Part shown: in pieces, positions 63,458 to 64,000 of the stretch
Layout of the letters: each line of letters opens with the position of its first letter
Numbering within the stretch: the stretch's first letter is position 1
Origin: Gerris lacustris
Taxonomy: Eukaryota > Arthropoda > Insecta > Hemiptera > Gerridae
NCBI GenBank assembly: GCA_951217055.1
Contig: CATNVA010000018.1
Coordinates: forward strand, 186,001-250,000
Length of the DNA: 64,000 nt
Direction: 5' to 3'
Position numbers and translations under genes: made by a program
The notes under the pieces: generated by a model
Seen by the model: the letters and a program-made list of their open reading frames with translations, nothing else
Databases searched by the model: none
What the model was told of the DNA's origin: nothing

Positions 63458-64000
63458 TCAAGGATTTTTATATATCGGAGATATGCTGGAATAGGTCTTG
63501 ACCATTTCTGTAGTCCACAAACCTGATTTATTTGCAGCATAGGCGATAGAGTTACGTAGATTGTAATATAGCTCCGAGGGGGAGTAGCTATTGAAGTAGA
63601 TAGAGTTGAGAGAAGAAAGTTCTTTGTTAAATGCTATAGTATGGTTTTCTTCTAAGTTTAGTTTACATATTTGCCTGGTTTCATTCTGTCCTTTATAGAT
63701 TTCACCTTTATTCCTTGTTAGTGTAATAATGTCTAGCTGACACAATAGATGGCAGGATAAACCTCCAAATTCTTTAAATTGCATATCTTTTACCCAACGA
63801 GTAGTGTTCTCTTCAACCCATATCATGTCAATACAACTTTTTCCTTTATAGGTGATCGACGTAAACTGTCCTGGGCGATCACTAAGGGTTCTCCCGTTAA
63901 GAACCACAAATCCTTGCTCTTCCAATAATTCCACTAACAGGTGACCCCGTCTATCAATTTTACTATCGTTTGACAGCCTATCAGCCCGAAGCAAAGTTTG
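63458..64000 (-). pseudogene. right-edge LINE, endonuclease C-terminal lobe (partial)
   Basis: From the window edge: RRGHLLVELLEEQGFVVLNG, then RPGQFTSITYKGKSCIDMIW, the beta-strand and Asp region of AP-like endonucleases, then GGLSCHLLC where SDH is normal. The frame stops at 63458. The linker 63196-63457 reads in other frames (NSESLKALVWSKKDYR, KNPSEFWKAVKEM), so two shifts separate it from the RT. Confidence 0.78.

Larger units (their letters stand above)
61218..64000 (-). mobile_element. LINE at right edge, minus strand, clade uncertain
   Basis: Endonuclease C-terminal lobe (63458-64000, running off the window), linker, RT (61639-63195) and a C-terminal zinc motif (61218-61633). There is no RNase H. 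At least three frame breaks. The 3' end is lost at the family 7 hairpin. NYRGISLINKITKI and LLYADDVVLF suggest an L2/CR1- or RTE-like group; I cannot decide. Confidence 0.82.

Overview
The window is nuclear DNA of an invertebrate animal, most likely an arthropod and probably an insect. It is AT-rich, has GT-AG introns, and carries a mix of elements typical of arthropods: BEL/Pao LTR retrotransposons, LINEs of the R1/LOA, I, RTE and CR1-like groups, hAT DNA transposons, and many short non-autonomous repeats. One exon resembles an insect neuropeptide receptor. Species cannot be fixed from the sequence. There are no bacterial operons, CRISPR arrays, rRNA genes or intact tRNA genes. Almost every long reading frame is a mobile-element protein, usually broken.

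Layout. 1-2.5 kb: a candidate terminal exon and a possible three-exon gene of unknown function whose second intron holds a repeat (family 1). 2.5-8.6 kb: a decayed BEL/Pao element (minus strand) split by a 2.1 kb RTE LINE with a 15-bp target-site duplication. 8.6-11.7 kb: family 2 tandem repeats interrupted by families 6 and 4. 11.8-28.3 kb: one R1/LOA-type LINE carrying two nested guests, an I-type LINE (12.76-17.48 kb) and a nearly complete BEL element (17.71-26.73 kb). Exact target duplications let the host LINE be read across both. 29-34.3 kb: a purine-rich, GC-richer R1/LOA LINE. 34.3-37.4 kb: families 6, 5 and 1. 37.4-42.8 kb: the best-preserved I-type LINE. 43.2-44.7 kb: a short hAT element. 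45.7-51.3 kb: a 5.5 kb hAT element with transposase remnants, a second conserved-looking coding remnant, and a 257-bp MITE inside a (TA)n tract. 51.3-54.8 kb: the only extended non-repetitive stretch, holding a GPCR exon on the minus strand. 54.8-59.3 kb: a CR1-like LINE and families 3, 4 and 1. 59.3-64 kb: families 6 and 7 and a LINE that runs off the right edge.

Two things stand out. The 5' leader of the BEL element (about 19.33-20.02 kb) is an array of eight ~90-bp units, most of which can form the same three small stem-loops. Changes between units preserve pairing (for example AGTGC/GCACT against AGTGT/ACACT, and GTACAC/GTGTAC against GTACAA/TTGTAC), which is internal covariation evidence for a structured RNA or DNA element. 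Second, several otherwise different repeat families share one design: a terminal stem-loop, a short CTGT/GACA-type tetranucleotide tract next to it, and in several cases the box GGGTATCAAATGAAAG followed by a poly-C tract, in ~290-bp tandem units.
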